Below, in pieces: positions 17,689 through 26,131 of a stretch of DNA of 64,000 nucleotides. The translations under genes were made by a program, and so were the position numbers. A model generated the notes under the pieces. It did not search any database, was not told where the DNA came from, and was given only the letters and a program-made list of their open reading frames with translations. The stretch lies in NCBI RefSeq assembly GCF_006335115.1, contig NZ_VDMJ01000030.1, positions 1-64,000 on the forward strand, given 5' to 3'. This DNA is from Streptomyces sp. NP160. GTDB lineage: Bacteria > Actinomycetota > Actinomycetes > Actinomycetales > Quadrisphaeraceae. Every line of letters starts with the position of its first letter. Within the stretch, counting starts at the first letter, position 1.

Positions 17689-18150
17689 TCAGGTGGTGCT
17701 CGTGCCCTGCTGGGACGGCGCGACCGCGGTGCCGCTGCCAGGTGCGGCGCCGAGCTGGCCGCCCTGGCTGCTCTGGTCAGGTGCGGCAGCGCCGCCCGGC
17801 CCGGAGGGCGAGCCCTGGAGCCCGGTGCTGCCCTGGAGCCCGGTGCCGCCCGGTGCGGTGCCCTGCCCGGGCAGGCCCATCCCTCCCGCGCCGCCGGGGC
17901 CGCCCTGCCCGAAACCGGTGGCGCTCGCCCCGGACGTCTGGGCGGCGGGGGCCGTCACGCGGCCGATCCCGACACCGCCGACCAGACCGATGGCGAGTGC
18001 GCCTGACGCCACCAGCGCCGTGACGCGGTGCCCGCGCCGCGCAGGTGCGACGTCGTCGTCGGCCGTCGACGTCACCGGCGGTGCGGGCCAGGAGGGGGAG
18101 GACGACGACGGCGGGACGTCGGGGGAGCGGTGCTGCGCGTCAGCGGACAT
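17689..18150 (-). CDS. Membrane-anchored Gly/Pro/Gln-rich protein of unknown function
   Basis: 153 residues. A polar N-terminus with a Ser/Pro run is followed by one membrane helix (VTALVASGALAIGLVGGVGIG, about residues 43-63). The tail is low-complexity and outside-facing, rich in Gly, Gln, Ser and Pro, with two near-repeats of GLQGS. No domain is recognised. It is divergent from the OmpR-type two-component system, and CCACAG repeats with 11-bp spacing lie before both genes, so it is a likely regulon member. Similar small anchored proteins occur beside envelope-stress systems, but no function can be assigned. It converges on the quercetinase gene 66 bp away. Confidence 0.6.
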   Translation of the reverse strand: MSADAQHRSPDVPPSSSSPSWPAPPVTSTADDDVAPARRGHRVTALVASGALAIGLVGGVGIGRVTAPAAQTSGASATGFGQGGPGGAGGMGLPGQGTAPGGTGLQGSTGLQGSPSGPGGAAAPDQSSQGGQLGAAPGSGTAVAPSQQGTSTT

Positions 18151-18194
18151 GCCAGGACGGTCGGAGCGGGGTCTGCCCCGGCCCTGGGGAGCCC

Positions 18195-18270
18195 CTGTGG
18201 CCGTGCTGTGGAGCGGCCGCCGCCCGCGCACAGGTGCAGCCTCCACAGGTCGGTCACAGCGATCCCACAG
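18195..18270. promoter_or_regulatory. Direct-repeat cluster, probable OmpR-family response regulator binding sites
   Basis: Two CTGTGG hexamers (18195, 18206) in one orientation and, in the other, CACAG at 18229, 18244, 18255 and 18266. All within-set spacings are 11 bp except the first CACAG interval, which is 15. Tandem sites at helical spacing are typical for OmpR/PhoB proteins. One set faces each divergent gene. Confidence 0.6.
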
Positions 18271-18303
18271 GTGCGTGCACCGCTCCAGCCCGAGACTCCT
18301 CCT

Positions 18304-19026
18304 GTGACCACCACCGACACCCTCGTGCGCGCTGACGGCAGCCCCCTGCGCGCGCTCGTCGTCGACGACGAGCCCCAGCTGGCCGACCTGGTCTCCATGG
18401 CGCTGCGCTACGAGGGCTGGCAGGTGCGCTCCGCGGGTGACGGCGCTGCGGCGGTGAAGGCGGCGCACGAGCTGCGCCCCGACGTCGTCGTCCTGGACGT
18501 CATGCTCCCCGACGTCGACGGCCTCACCCTGCTGCGCCGCCTGCGCGAGGAGGCACCGGACGTGCCGGTGCTGTTCCTCACCGCGAAGGACTCGGTCGAG
18601 GACCGCGTGGCCGGTATCCGCGCCGGTGGCGACGACTACGTCACCAAGCCGTTCAGCCTCGAGGAGGTCATCGCGCGCCTGCGGGGCCTGGTCCGACGCA
18701 CGGGCGTGGTCGCCCGGCGAGATGACCCGCGCCTCGTGGTCGGTGACCTGACGATGGACGAGGAGGGCCACGAGGTCTTCCGCGGTGACGACGAGATCAC
18801 CCTCACGGCCACCGAGTTCGAGCTGCTGCGCCTGCTCATGCGCAACCCCCGGAAGGTGCTCAGCAAGGCGCACATCCTGGACCGGGTGTGGAACTACGAC
18901 TTCGGCGGGCAGGCGAACGTGGTGGAGCTGTACATCTCCTACCTGCGCAAGAAGGTCGACGCCGGCCGCCAGCCCATGATCCACACGGTGCGCGGCGTCG
19001 GGTACGTGCTCAAGCCCGCCCGGTGA
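18304..19026 (+). CDS. OmpR/PhoB-family response regulator
   Basis: 240 residues. The receiver domain has acidic pocket Asp21-Asp22, phospho-acceptor Asp65 (VVVLDVMLP) and Lys114 (YVTKPFS). It is joined to a winged-helix DNA-binding domain with LTATEFELLRLLMRNP and the C-terminal VRGVGYVLK. The GTG start puts the receiver at residue 16; the frame is open upstream but crosses the repeat cluster. The kinase gene overlaps its stop by 4 nt. It resembles the MprA/TcrA/CseB group of actinobacterial envelope regulators. The repeats upstream suggest autoregulation and control of the divergent anchored protein. Confidence 0.93.
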   Translation: MTTTDTLVRADGSPLRALVVDDEPQLADLVSMALRYEGWQVRSAGDGAAAVKAAHELRPDVVVLDVMLPDVDGLTLLRRLREEAPDVPVLFLTAKDSVEDRVAGIRAGGDDYVTKPFSLEEVIARLRGLVRRTGVVARRDDPRLVVGDLTMDEEGHEVFRGDDEITLTATEFELLRLLMRNPRKVLSKAHILDRVWNYDFGGQANVVELYISYLRKKVDAGRQPMIHTVRGVGYVLKPAR

Positions 19027-20594
19027 GCGGGCCGGTGACCCCGGTGGGCCGTCTCGTCCCGGTGCGCGCGTGGTCGCTGCGCACCAAGCTCGTCGTCGCC
19101 CTCGTGGTGCTCGTCGCCGTGGTGTGCGCCGTGGTGGGCACCGCGACCGTCGTCGCCCTGCGCCAGCTGCAGCTGGCCCAGCTCGACACCCAGCTGGTCA
19201 CGTCCGCCGAGCGAGCCCCCTTCGCCGGTGATGGCTCCCGGTCGGCGCCCCCGGGCTCGCAGCCGCAGTTCCAGGACCGCTGCCCGTCCTCCACGGCCGA
19301 CGAGGAGGCCGCCGCCAGCGGCATCGGGTTCCTGCTGGCACCTGGTCAGCAGCCGGGCACGCTGGCGGCGCGGGTCTCCGGCGGGCAGGTGGTGGCCGCC
19401 GCCTCCCTCGAGGGGTTCTGCGCGGTCACGGCGAGCAGCGCCGACACCGCCGCGCTGGCGGGCGTCGTCGCTGACGGGACGCCGCGCACCGTCGACGTCG
19501 GCTCCCTCGGCACCTACCGCGTCGTCGGGGTCCCCGCCGACGACGGCGGTGACGTGCTGATCACCGGCGTCCCGCTGTCCGGCCTGCAGGCGACGCAGCG
19601 CCGGCTCGTGGAGGTCGAGCTGGTCGTCGCGCTGCTCGCCATGCTGCTCGCGGGCCTCGCCGCGGCCGTCGTCGTGCGGCGCTCGCTGCGGCCGCTGCGC
19701 CGGGTCGCGGCGACCGCCGCCCAGGTCAGCGCCATGGAGCTGGACCGGGGCGAGGTCGACCTGGCCGTGCGCGTCCCCGAGCGCGACACCGACACCCGCA
19801 CCGAGGTCGGCCAGGTCGGCGCGGCGCTGGACACCCTCCTCACCCGCGTCGGCTCGGCGCTGTCGGCGCGGCACGAGAGCGAGCTGCGGGTCCGGCAGTT
19901 CGTGGCCGACGCCAGCCACGAGCTGCGCACCCCTCTCGCCTCCATCCGCGGCTACGCCGAGCTGGTCAACCGCGATCCGGCCGCCCTGCCGCCGAGCGCC
20001 GCGCACGCCGTCGGCCGGGTGGAGTCCGAGGCCAAGCGCATGACCGGGCTCGTGGAGGACCTCCTGCTGCTGGCGCGCCTGGACGCGGGCCGTCCGCTGG
20101 AGACCGAGCTGGTGGACCTGACGAGGCTGCTGCTGGACGCCGTCAGCGACGCCTCCGCCGTCGGGCGCGACCACGTCTGGCGCCTGGAGCTGCCCGACGA
20201 GCCCGTCGAGGTGGTCGGCGACTCCGCGCGCCTCCACCAGGTGCTGGCCAACCTGCTCGCCAACGCCCGCACCCACACCCCGCCGGGAACCACCGTCACG
20301 GCGGGGCTGGCGACGACGACGCCCGGCCAGGTGGTGCTGTCCGTGCTCGACGACGGTCCGGGCATCGCTCCGGACCTGCTGCCGCACGTCTTCGACAGGT
20401 TCGCGCGTGGCGACGGCTCCCGGTCGCGCGCCGCCGGCAGCAGCGGACTGGGGCTCGCGATCGTGTCCGCCATCGTCGCCTCCACCGGGGGGACCGTCGA
20501 CGTCACCTCCCGACCGGGACAGACCGCCTTCCTGGTCCGGCTCCCCGTCGCACCCCTCGAGGCCGCCGACCCCGACCCCGCAGAGGAGCCATAG
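19023..20594 (+). CDS. Membrane sensor histidine kinase
   Basis: 523 residues. Membrane helices at about 24-46 and 199-218 flank an extracytoplasmic sensor of about 150 residues with two Cys (87 and 133). Then come HAMP (about 219-285), HisKA with phospho-acceptor His299 (FVADASHELRTPL), and an HATPase domain with N-box (ANLLANARTHT), DDGPGI and GSSGLGLAI. It forms a pair with the response regulator whose stop it overlaps (GTGA). The stimulus is unknown; the two sensor Cys could form a disulfide. The adjacent glycosyltransferase suggests envelope control. Confidence 0.93.
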   Translation: MSGPVTPVGRLVPVRAWSLRTKLVVALVVLVAVVCAVVGTATVVALRQLQLAQLDTQLVTSAERAPFAGDGSRSAPPGSQPQFQDRCPSSTADEEAAASGIGFLLAPGQQPGTLAARVSGGQVVAAASLEGFCAVTASSADTAALAGVVADGTPRTVDVGSLGTYRVVGVPADDGGDVLITGVPLSGLQATQRRLVEVELVVALLAMLLAGLAAAVVVRRSLRPLRRVAATAAQVSAMELDRGEVDLAVRVPERDTDTRTEVGQVGAALDTLLTRVGSALSARHESELRVRQFVADASHELRTPLASIRGYAELVNRDPAALPPSAAHAVGRVESEAKRMTGLVEDLLLLARLDAGRPLETELVDLTRLLLDAVSDASAVGRDHVWRLELPDEPVEVVGDSARLHQVLANLLANARTHTPPGTTVTAGLATTTPGQVVLSVLDDGPGIAPDLLPHVFDRFARGDGSRSRAAGSSGLGLAIVSAIVASTGGTVDVTSRPGQTAFLVRLPVAPLEAADPDPAEEP

Positions 20595-20649
20595 CCGGCG
20601 CACAGGGTCGCCCGAGAGCCCGCCCAGCGCCGGTTCCGAGGCTCTCACC

Positions 20650-22761
20650 ATGAGCATGAGCTACACCGCTGCCGGGGCCTCCGAGGCTCCGCCGCTGGAC
20701 GGGACCGTCCGCCCTCGGGAGGCGCGTCCCCGCCGCCGCGGACCGTGGGGCTGGGTGACGGGCCGCCGGGCCGACGGTCCCGCGTGGGAGCGGCCCGCGC
20801 TGGTGGGTCTGCTCGTGGTCGCGGCGGTGACGTACCTCGTGGCGCTGGGCTCCTCGGGCTGGGCGAACTCCTTCTACTCCGCGGCGGTGCAGGCGGGGTC
20901 GGTGAGCTGGAAGGCGTTCCTGTTCGGCAGCTCCGACGCCGGGAACTCGATCACGGTCGACAAGCCGCCGGCGTCGCTGTGGGTGATGGCCCTGTCGGTG
21001 CGGATCTTCGGGCTGTCCAGCTGGTCGATCCTCGTGCCGCAGGCGCTCATGGGCGTCGCGACGACCGGCGTCCTGTACGCCGCGGTCCGCCGCCACTTCT
21101 CCGCGGGCGCTGCACTGCTGTCCGGCGTCGTCCTGCTGCTGACGCCGGTGGCCGCGCTGATGTTCCGCTTCAACAACCCCGACGCACTGCTCGTCCTGCT
21201 CATGACGCTCGCCGCGTACACCGTGCTGCGGGCGCTGGAGAGCGGGCGCACCCGGTGGCTGCTGGCCGCGGGCGCGCTGGTGGGGCTGGGGTTCCTGACC
21301 AAGCAGCTGCAGGTGTTCCTGGTGCTGCCGGCCCTGTCGGTGACGTACCTCTTCTTCGGGCCTCGCCGGGTGGGCACGCGCGTGCTGCAGCTGCTGGCCG
21401 CCGGGGCCGCGCTGCTGGTCTCCGCGGGCTGGTGGGTGGCGCTGGTCGAGCTGTGGCCGGCCTCGTCGCGTCCGTACATCGGTGGCTCGACGGACAACAG
21501 CTTCCTGGGGCTGACGCTCGGCTACAACGGCCTCGGGCGCCTCACCGGTGAGGAGACCGGGTCGGTCGGCGGCGGTGGCGCCGGGGGCACCTCGATGTGG
21601 GGCGAGACCGGCATCACCCGCCTGTTCACCGCGGAGTTCGGCGGGCAGATCGCCTGGCTGGTCCCCGCAGCGCTGGTCATGGCGGTGGTCGCGCTGGTCC
21701 TGCTGCGCCGCCGCCCGCGGGTCGACGGCCAGCGCGCCCAGGTCGTGCTGTGGCTGACCTGGCTGCTGGTCACTGGACTCACCTTCAGCTTCATGAGCGG
21801 GATCATCCACGCGTACTACAGCGTCGCCCTGGCTCCCGCGGTCGCGGCGCTGGTGGGCGTGACCGCCTCGCTGCTGTGGCGCGAGCGGGCCCGTCCGCTG
21901 GCCCTGGCCGGGCTGGCGGTGACGACGGCGGGGACGGCGGTGTGGTCGTTCGTGCTGCTCTCGCGCAGCAGCGACTTCGTGCCGTGGCTGTCGTGGGTGG
22001 TGCTCGTCGCGGGGGTGCTCACGGCCGTGGCGCTGGTGGCGACGGCGGTGCGCCCGTCCCTGGCGAGGGCCGCTGCCGCGGTGGCCCTTGCCGCCTCCCT
22101 GGCAGGACCGCTGGCGTACACCGCCAACACGGTGGCCACCCCGCACACGGGCTCCATCGTCTCGGCGGGCCCGACCGTCGCCGGTGCGATGGGAGGCCCG
22201 GGCGGGATGGGCGGTGGGCGCGGAGGGTTCCCCGGCGCGGTGCCGGGCGCCCGGACCGGAGGTGCGACGGGATTCCCCGGGGCGACGGGCGGCACCGCGG
22301 GCGGCACCGGCGGCGGCACGGCTGGCGGCATGGCTGGCGGCATGGCTGGCGGCATGGCTGGCGGCATGGCTGGCGGCATGGCTGGCGGCATGGCTGGCGG
22401 CATGGGCGGTCTGCTCAACGGCAGCACCCCCAGCGCCGAGCTGGTGGCGCTGCTGGAGGCGGACGCGAGTTCCTACACCTGGGTCGCGGCGACCGTCGGG
22501 GCGAACAACGCCGCCGGGTACCAGCTGGCCACGCAGGAGTCGGTGATGCCGATCGGCGGCTTCAACGGCACCGACGCCTCGCCGACGCTGGAGCAGTTCC
22601 AGGCCTGGGTGGCTGAGGGGGAGGTCCACTACTTCATCCCCGGTCGCACCGGCGGTGAGGACCAGGGCACCGCCGCGCAGATCACCGCGTGGGTGGAGGC
22701 GACCTTCACCGCGCAGACCGTGGGCTCGACCACCGTCTACGACCTGACCACCGGTTCCTGA
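20650..22761 (+). CDS. GT39/ArnT-like polytopic membrane glycosyltransferase with Gly-Met repeat
   Basis: 703 residues. About 11 hydrophobic segments span roughly residues 50-520. The first extracytoplasmic loop contains SVDKPP-like TVDKPPASLW, and FRFNNPDALL follows, both typical of the PMT/ArnT-like family (YkcA/YkcB relatives) that moves sugars from polyprenyl-phosphate donors outside the membrane. After the last helix comes a low-complexity Gly-rich linker with seven perfect AGGM repeats, then a globular C-terminal domain (about 595-703, with SYTWVAATVGANNAAGYQL), the usual C-terminal domain of this family. It is 55 bp after the kinase gene on the same strand. Acceptor and donor are unknown. 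Confidence 0.85.
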   Translation: MSMSYTAAGASEAPPLDGTVRPREARPRRRGPWGWVTGRRADGPAWERPALVGLLVVAAVTYLVALGSSGWANSFYSAAVQAGSVSWKAFLFGSSDAGNSITVDKPPASLWVMALSVRIFGLSSWSILVPQALMGVATTGVLYAAVRRHFSAGAALLSGVVLLLTPVAALMFRFNNPDALLVLLMTLAAYTVLRALESGRTRWLLAAGALVGLGFLTKQLQVFLVLPALSVTYLFFGPRRVGTRVLQLLAAGAALLVSAGWWVALVELWPASSRPYIGGSTDNSFLGLTLGYNGLGRLTGEETGSVGGGGAGGTSMWGETGITRLFTAEFGGQIAWLVPAALVMAVVALVLLRRRPRVDGQRAQVVLWLTWLLVTGLTFSFMSGIIHAYYSVALAPAVAALVGVTASLLWRERARPLALAGLAVTTAGTAVWSFVLLSRSSDFVPWLSWVVLVAGVLTAVALVATAVRPSLARAAAAVALAASLAGPLAYTANTVATPHTGSIVSAGPTVAGAMGGPGGMGGGRGGFPGAVPGARTGGATGFPGATGGTAGGTGGGTAGGMAGGMAGGMAGGMAGGMAGGMAGGMGGLLNGSTPSAELVALLEADASSYTWVAATVGANNAAGYQLATQESVMPIGGFNGTDASPTLEQFQAWVAEGEVHYFIPGRTGGEDQGTAAQITAWVEATFTAQTVGSTTVYDLTTGS
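22321..22404 (+). repeat. 12-bp tandem repeat, seven perfect copies
   Basis: GCTGGCGGCATG repeated seven times without a change, encoding (AGGM)7 within the linker of the glycosyltransferase. The unit is a multiple of three, so slippage changes linker length without shifting the frame. Confidence 0.97.
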
Positions 22762-22774
22762 GCCGCCCCTGCCC

Positions 22775-22825
22775 GCCGTGATCACGGACTTCCCGAGCGC
22801 CCTCCGGCCGTGATCATGGACCTCC
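22775..22825. repeat. Duplicated 19-bp intergenic element
   Basis: GCCGTGATCACGGACTTCC (22775-22793) and GCCGTGATCATGGACCTCC (22807-22825), 17 of 19 identical, 32 bp apart. Each contains a CCGTGATCAYGG dyad. The position, directly after a stop codon, suggests a REP-like or transcript-end element. Confidence 0.65.
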
Positions 22826-23237
22826 GACGCTCAGCAGCGTCAGGTCGACCCGCAGCGTGCGTGCGGCCCACGACCACGGCGGTCCCCGTGCCAGCGTCCA
22901 CGGTCACGGAGGCGGCGGGGGAGCGCCATCGTCCAGAGCTGAGACGACGTCGCCGTGCCGAGCGTCATCGCCAGCGCCGTGTCCACGCTCGCCGTCGACG
23001 GGGCCCACGGACCGTCGACCTCGTGAGCGGTCGGCCGGCTGACGAGCACCGCCTCGGTGAGCTCTGGAACCAGCGCCCGTGACGGCGTCGGCGAGCGCGG
23101 GGTCGAGCCGGTGGCGTCCGGAAGCTCCGGCCCCACGGTGGTGGACGCGGTCGCCAGCACCTGGACGAGGTGCTGGCTCACGGGTGCCGTCGGCAGCGGT
23201 GCGTGCTGCCTGAGCCCCCTGTTCGAGGACCCACGAC

Positions 23238-23262
23238 GACTCCCGAGAGAGCAGCGGGAGTC
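23238..23262 (-). terminator. Putative terminator of CPBP - kinase - regulator operon
   Basis: Perfect 8-bp arms GACTCCCG (23238-23245) and CGGGAGTC (23255-23262) around a 9-nt loop, beginning 36 nt after the regulator stop codon on the minus strand. No T-tract follows, as is common in high-GC actinobacteria. Confidence 0.55.
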
Positions 23263-23298
23263 CCAGCGTCGTGCGGCGCCGGACGGTGACCCGCTGCC

Positions 23299-23937
23299 TC
23301 ACGGCAGCAGGCCGCTCCGGTAGGCCCAGACCACGGTCTGCAGTCGGTCGCGGGTGCCGAGCTTGGTCATGATCCGGGTCAGGTGCGACTTCACGGTGGC
23401 CGTCTCGATGACCAGCCGCGCACCGACCTCCTCGTTGGAGAGCCCCTCGCCGAGCAGCCGCACCACCTCGACCTCCCGCGGGGTGAGGTCGTGCTGGGGC
23501 GGCTCGGGGGCCGCCCTGCGCCGCGCGAACTCGGTGATGACGCGGCGGGTCGTCGCGGAGTCGATGGCCCCTCGGCCGGCGGCGAGCGCGCGGACCGCGG
23601 CCACGACCTCGGCGGGGTCGGCGTCCTTGAGCACGAAGCCGCTCGCGCCGGCCTCCAGCGCGCCGAAGACGTGCTCGTCGAGGTCGAAGGTGGTCATGAC
23701 GAGCACCGGGGGAGCGCCGTCGCGGGCGGCGATGGCCCGCGTCGCCTCCAGACCGTCACCGCCGGGCATCCGCACGTCCATGACGACGACGTCGGGCCGC
23801 TCGCGCTCGACCACCGCCACGGCCTCGCGCCCGCTGGCCGCCTCCCCGACGACGGCGAGGTCGCCCTCCGACTCGAACACCACCGTGAAGCCCGCCCGCA
23901 CGACGGCCTGGTCGTCGGCCACCACCAGCCGGATCAC
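23299..23937 (-). CDS. NarL/LuxR-family response regulator
   Basis: 212 residues. The receiver has Asp8-Asp9, phospho-acceptor Asp54 (VVVMDVRMP) and Lys in GFVLKDADP. The C-terminal LuxR-type helix-turn-helix includes LTPREVEVVRLLGEGLSNEE and TVKSHLTRIMTKLG. The GTG start overlaps the stop of the kinase gene (GTGA), which fixes both pairing and start. It is the last gene of a three-gene minus-strand operon with a CPBP protease. Targets are unknown; in similar actinobacterial clusters, adjacent membrane proteins are common targets. Confidence 0.94.
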   Translation of the reverse strand: MIRLVVADDQAVVRAGFTVVFESEGDLAVVGEAASGREAVAVVERERPDVVVMDVRMPGGDGLEATRAIAARDGAPPVLVMTTFDLDEHVFGALEAGASGFVLKDADPAEVVAAVRALAAGRGAIDSATTRRVITEFARRRAAPEPPQHDLTPREVEVVRLLGEGLSNEEVGARLVIETATVKSHLTRIMTKLGTRDRLQTVVWAYRSGLLP

Positions 23938-25202
23938 GCCTCCACCTCCGGCGTCGGCGCGGCGGGCACGGGCACTTCGAAGACGACCCGCCAGCTGCCG
24001 TGCGCCGTGGGCCCGGTCTGCAGGTGGCCCCGGACGAGGTCGGCGCGCTCGCGCATGCCCGTCAGCCCCAGCCCGGACCCCGGTGGCGCCTGCGCCCCGG
24101 CCGCACTCGTCGGAGGCACCTGGTTCTCGACCTCCAGCCGCACGCGCTCGGGCGCGGTGGTGACCGCCAGGACCACCCTCGCGCCGGGGGCGTGGCGCCG
24201 CGCGTTGGCGAGCGCCTCCTGCGCGGTGCGGTAGACGGCCAGGTCGGCGAGCGGCGGCAGCACCACGCCGGGCCCGCTGCACCGCGCCTGCACCTCGTCG
24301 CCGGCGGCCCTCGCCGCCTCCACGAGCGCGGGCAGCTGGGCCAGGCCGGGCACGGGCGCGCCCTCGTCGTCGTCCTGCTGACCCGCGGGGGAGCTGACGG
24401 CGCTGGCACGGAGGATGCCGACGATCGAGCGCATGTCGTGCAGGGTGGCGCGGGCCTGCTCGCGCAGGTCGCGGATCGCCTGCTTGGCGCGCTCGGGGTC
24501 GGCGTCCACGAGGCGCTCGCTGGCGCTGGCCTGCACGACGATCCCCGAGAGGTGGTGGGCGGCGACGTCGTGCAGCTCGCGCGCCATCCGGGTGCGCTCC
24601 TCGGCGACCGCCGAGCGCGCCAGCGCGGCCTGGTGCTCGACCTCGGCCCGCGCCGCGGCCAGCAGGGACCGCTGGTGCGCGCGCCGCAGGCCCACCCAGG
24701 CCCCCACCGCGGCCGCCGCGCCAGTGGTGGTCGCGGCGCCCGCGGTGGCCAGCAGCACCTCGCCCAGCACCGGCAGCGCGCCGCTGGCGGTGGGCGCCGC
24801 GCGGGTCAGGCCCACCGACCCTGCCGTCAGCCCGACCGTCTGCACGGCCACCGACGCGAGCACCGCGAGCGCCAGGCGTCGGCCCGGCAGCAGCGTCCCC
24901 GCTGTGTACGCGGCCACGAGCAGGCCCGCGCCCTGCAGGCTCGTGTCGGCGGGGACCGCGGACAGCAGCAGCGCCTGCAGGGCCGAGGCCAGCGCGAGGA
25001 CGGCGGCGGGACGCCGGTGCCGCAGCACCAGGAGCAGGCACTGCGCGACCGCCACCGCGACGACGCCCGCGGCCAGCAGGGCCGGGACGTCGACGTCAGC
25101 GCTGCGGGCCACCGGACCCAGCAGCAGCACGAGCACGCCCGCGCTGAGAGCCGCCCAGGCCAGCGCCGTCGCGGCGTCCCGGCGGTCGGCGGGCGTGCTC
25201 AC
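23934..25202 (-). CDS. Sensor histidine kinase (HisKA_3 / NarX-like)
   Basis: 422 residues. The N-terminal half has five or six hydrophobic helices (about 15-165) with short loops, so sensing is probably within the membrane. A HisKA_3 domain follows with ERTRMARELHDVAAHHLSG (phospho-acceptor His in ELHD). The HATPase domain is short, with EALANARRHAP and GSGLGLTGMRERADLV. The GTG start overlaps the stop of the upstream CPBP gene by 4 nt, and its own stop overlaps the regulator. The arrangement suggests kinase activity is linked to the membrane protease-like protein next to it. Confidence 0.92.
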   Translation of the reverse strand: MSTPADRRDAATALAWAALSAGVLVLLLGPVARSADVDVPALLAAGVVAVAVAQCLLLVLRHRRPAAVLALASALQALLLSAVPADTSLQGAGLLVAAYTAGTLLPGRRLALAVLASVAVQTVGLTAGSVGLTRAAPTASGALPVLGEVLLATAGAATTTGAAAAVGAWVGLRRAHQRSLLAAARAEVEHQAALARSAVAEERTRMARELHDVAAHHLSGIVVQASASERLVDADPERAKQAIRDLREQARATLHDMRSIVGILRASAVSSPAGQQDDDEGAPVPGLAQLPALVEAARAAGDEVQARCSGPGVVLPPLADLAVYRTAQEALANARRHAPGARVVLAVTTAPERVRLEVENQVPPTSAAGAQAPPGSGLGLTGMRERADLVRGHLQTGPTAHGSWRVVFEVPVPAAPTPEVEA

Positions 25203-26131
25203 ACCGCCGATCCTGCCGAGGCGCTCGGAGCGCCGCCCAGCAGAGGCGTCTCGCGGGGGAGCCCCAGCCGGCCGCGGGTCGCGACGAGCACGGCTGCCGC
25301 GGCCACCGCGGCCCCGGCGAGCAGCCAGCTCTGCAGCTGGTCCCCGCCGACGGTGGGGAACGCGGCCGACCAGAACACGGTCACGGTGTTGTTGAGGCTG
25401 ACGTGGAAGAGCATGACGATCGGCAGGCTCTGACCGGTCCGGTTGAACAGCCACACGATGACGACGTTGAACAGCGCGCTGAAGGCGACGAACTGCACCA
25501 CGCTCCACCACGTCACGTCCGGCCACGAGCCCCACTCGGTGAGGAACAGCGGCAGGTGCCACGCGCCCCACAGCGGTCCCAGCACCGCCGCGGCGCCGAG
25601 GGGGCCGAAGCGCTGCTGCAGCAGCGGCAGCGCGTAGTCGCGCCAGCCCGGCTCCTCGGCCAGGCCCGTGGTCAGCAGCTGCAGCACGAGGAACGGCAGG
25701 TACGAGGCGACGACGAGCAGGCCGGGGTTGCGCACGTCGCCGCCGGAGGCGACGGCCCCCAGCGCGAGGACGGCGACGGGGACGGCGAGCAGCGCCACCG
25801 CGTACCAGCGCGGGGCGACGCGCCAGCGCAGCAGGCGACCGGCCCACACCCGCAGTCCGGCGCGGCCCGTGGTGAGCGCGGTGACGACGAACGCCGCACC
25901 GAGCGGGCCGAGGTAGGCGCCGGGGAGCATCCCGGTCAGCTGGGTGGTGCCGAGCACGGACGGGAACTGGAGGTCGAGGACGCCGAGCCCGTCGGCGGAG
26001 AGGACCCACGGCGTCCAGGCGACCCAGCTGAGGCCGAACGCGAGGGCGAAGAAGGTGACGAGGGGGTGCTCGCGCACCAGTGCTGCGGCGCGCGACGCAC
26101 GGGTGCGCCGGGGCCTGTCGATGACGGACAT
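25199..26131 (-). CDS. CPBP family intramembrane glutamic endopeptidase
   Basis: 310 residues with about eight membrane segments. The three conserved motifs of the CPBP (Abi) family are present: EEPGWRDYAL (EExxxR), GAWHLPLF, and FHVSLNN. These resemble Rce1-type proteases and some bacteriocin self-immunity proteins. The start at ATG 26131 has GAGGA 10 nt upstream; the frame is open 31 codons further but that part is not protein-like. It heads a translationally coupled operon with a kinase and a regulator. It could process a signal peptide or a sensor, which is inference. Confidence 0.88.
   Translation of the reverse strand: MSVIDRPRRTRASRAAALVREHPLVTFFALAFGLSWVAWTPWVLSADGLGVLDLQFPSVLGTTQLTGMLPGAYLGPLGAAFVVTALTTGRAGLRVWAGRLLRWRVAPRWYAVALLAVPVAVLALGAVASGGDVRNPGLLVVASYLPFLVLQLLTTGLAEEPGWRDYALPLLQQRFGPLGAAAVLGPLWGAWHLPLFLTEWGSWPDVTWWSVVQFVAFSALFNVVIVWLFNRTGQSLPIVMLFHVSLNNTVTVFWSAAFPTVGGDQLQSWLLAGAAVAAAAVLVATRGRLGLPRETPLLGGAPSASAGSAV

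Larger units (their letters stand above)
22762..23298. other. Convergent intergenic region, no recognisable gene
   Basis: 537 bp between the glycosyltransferase stop and the NarL-type regulator stop. It holds a duplicated 19-bp element near its left end and a hairpin near its right end. Short open frames exist (for example 22840-23181 on the minus strand), but their products match nothing known to me and have mixed composition, so they are not called; a decayed gene is possible. Confidence 0.6.

Noticed and set aside
22321-22404. CRISPR-like repeat
   Set aside because: Direct 12-bp units without spacers inside a coding frame; a protein repeat, not an array.
22840-23181. A 113-codon minus-strand gene
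   Set aside because: No ribosome-binding site, no recognised family, second half Arg/Gly-rich; left as unassigned intergenic sequence.
17689-23298. A biosynthetic or RiPP precursor locus because of the Gly-rich small protein
   Set aside because: No maturation enzyme, leader-core pattern or exporter is nearby; a membrane helix and two-component neighbours fit an anchored envelope protein better.
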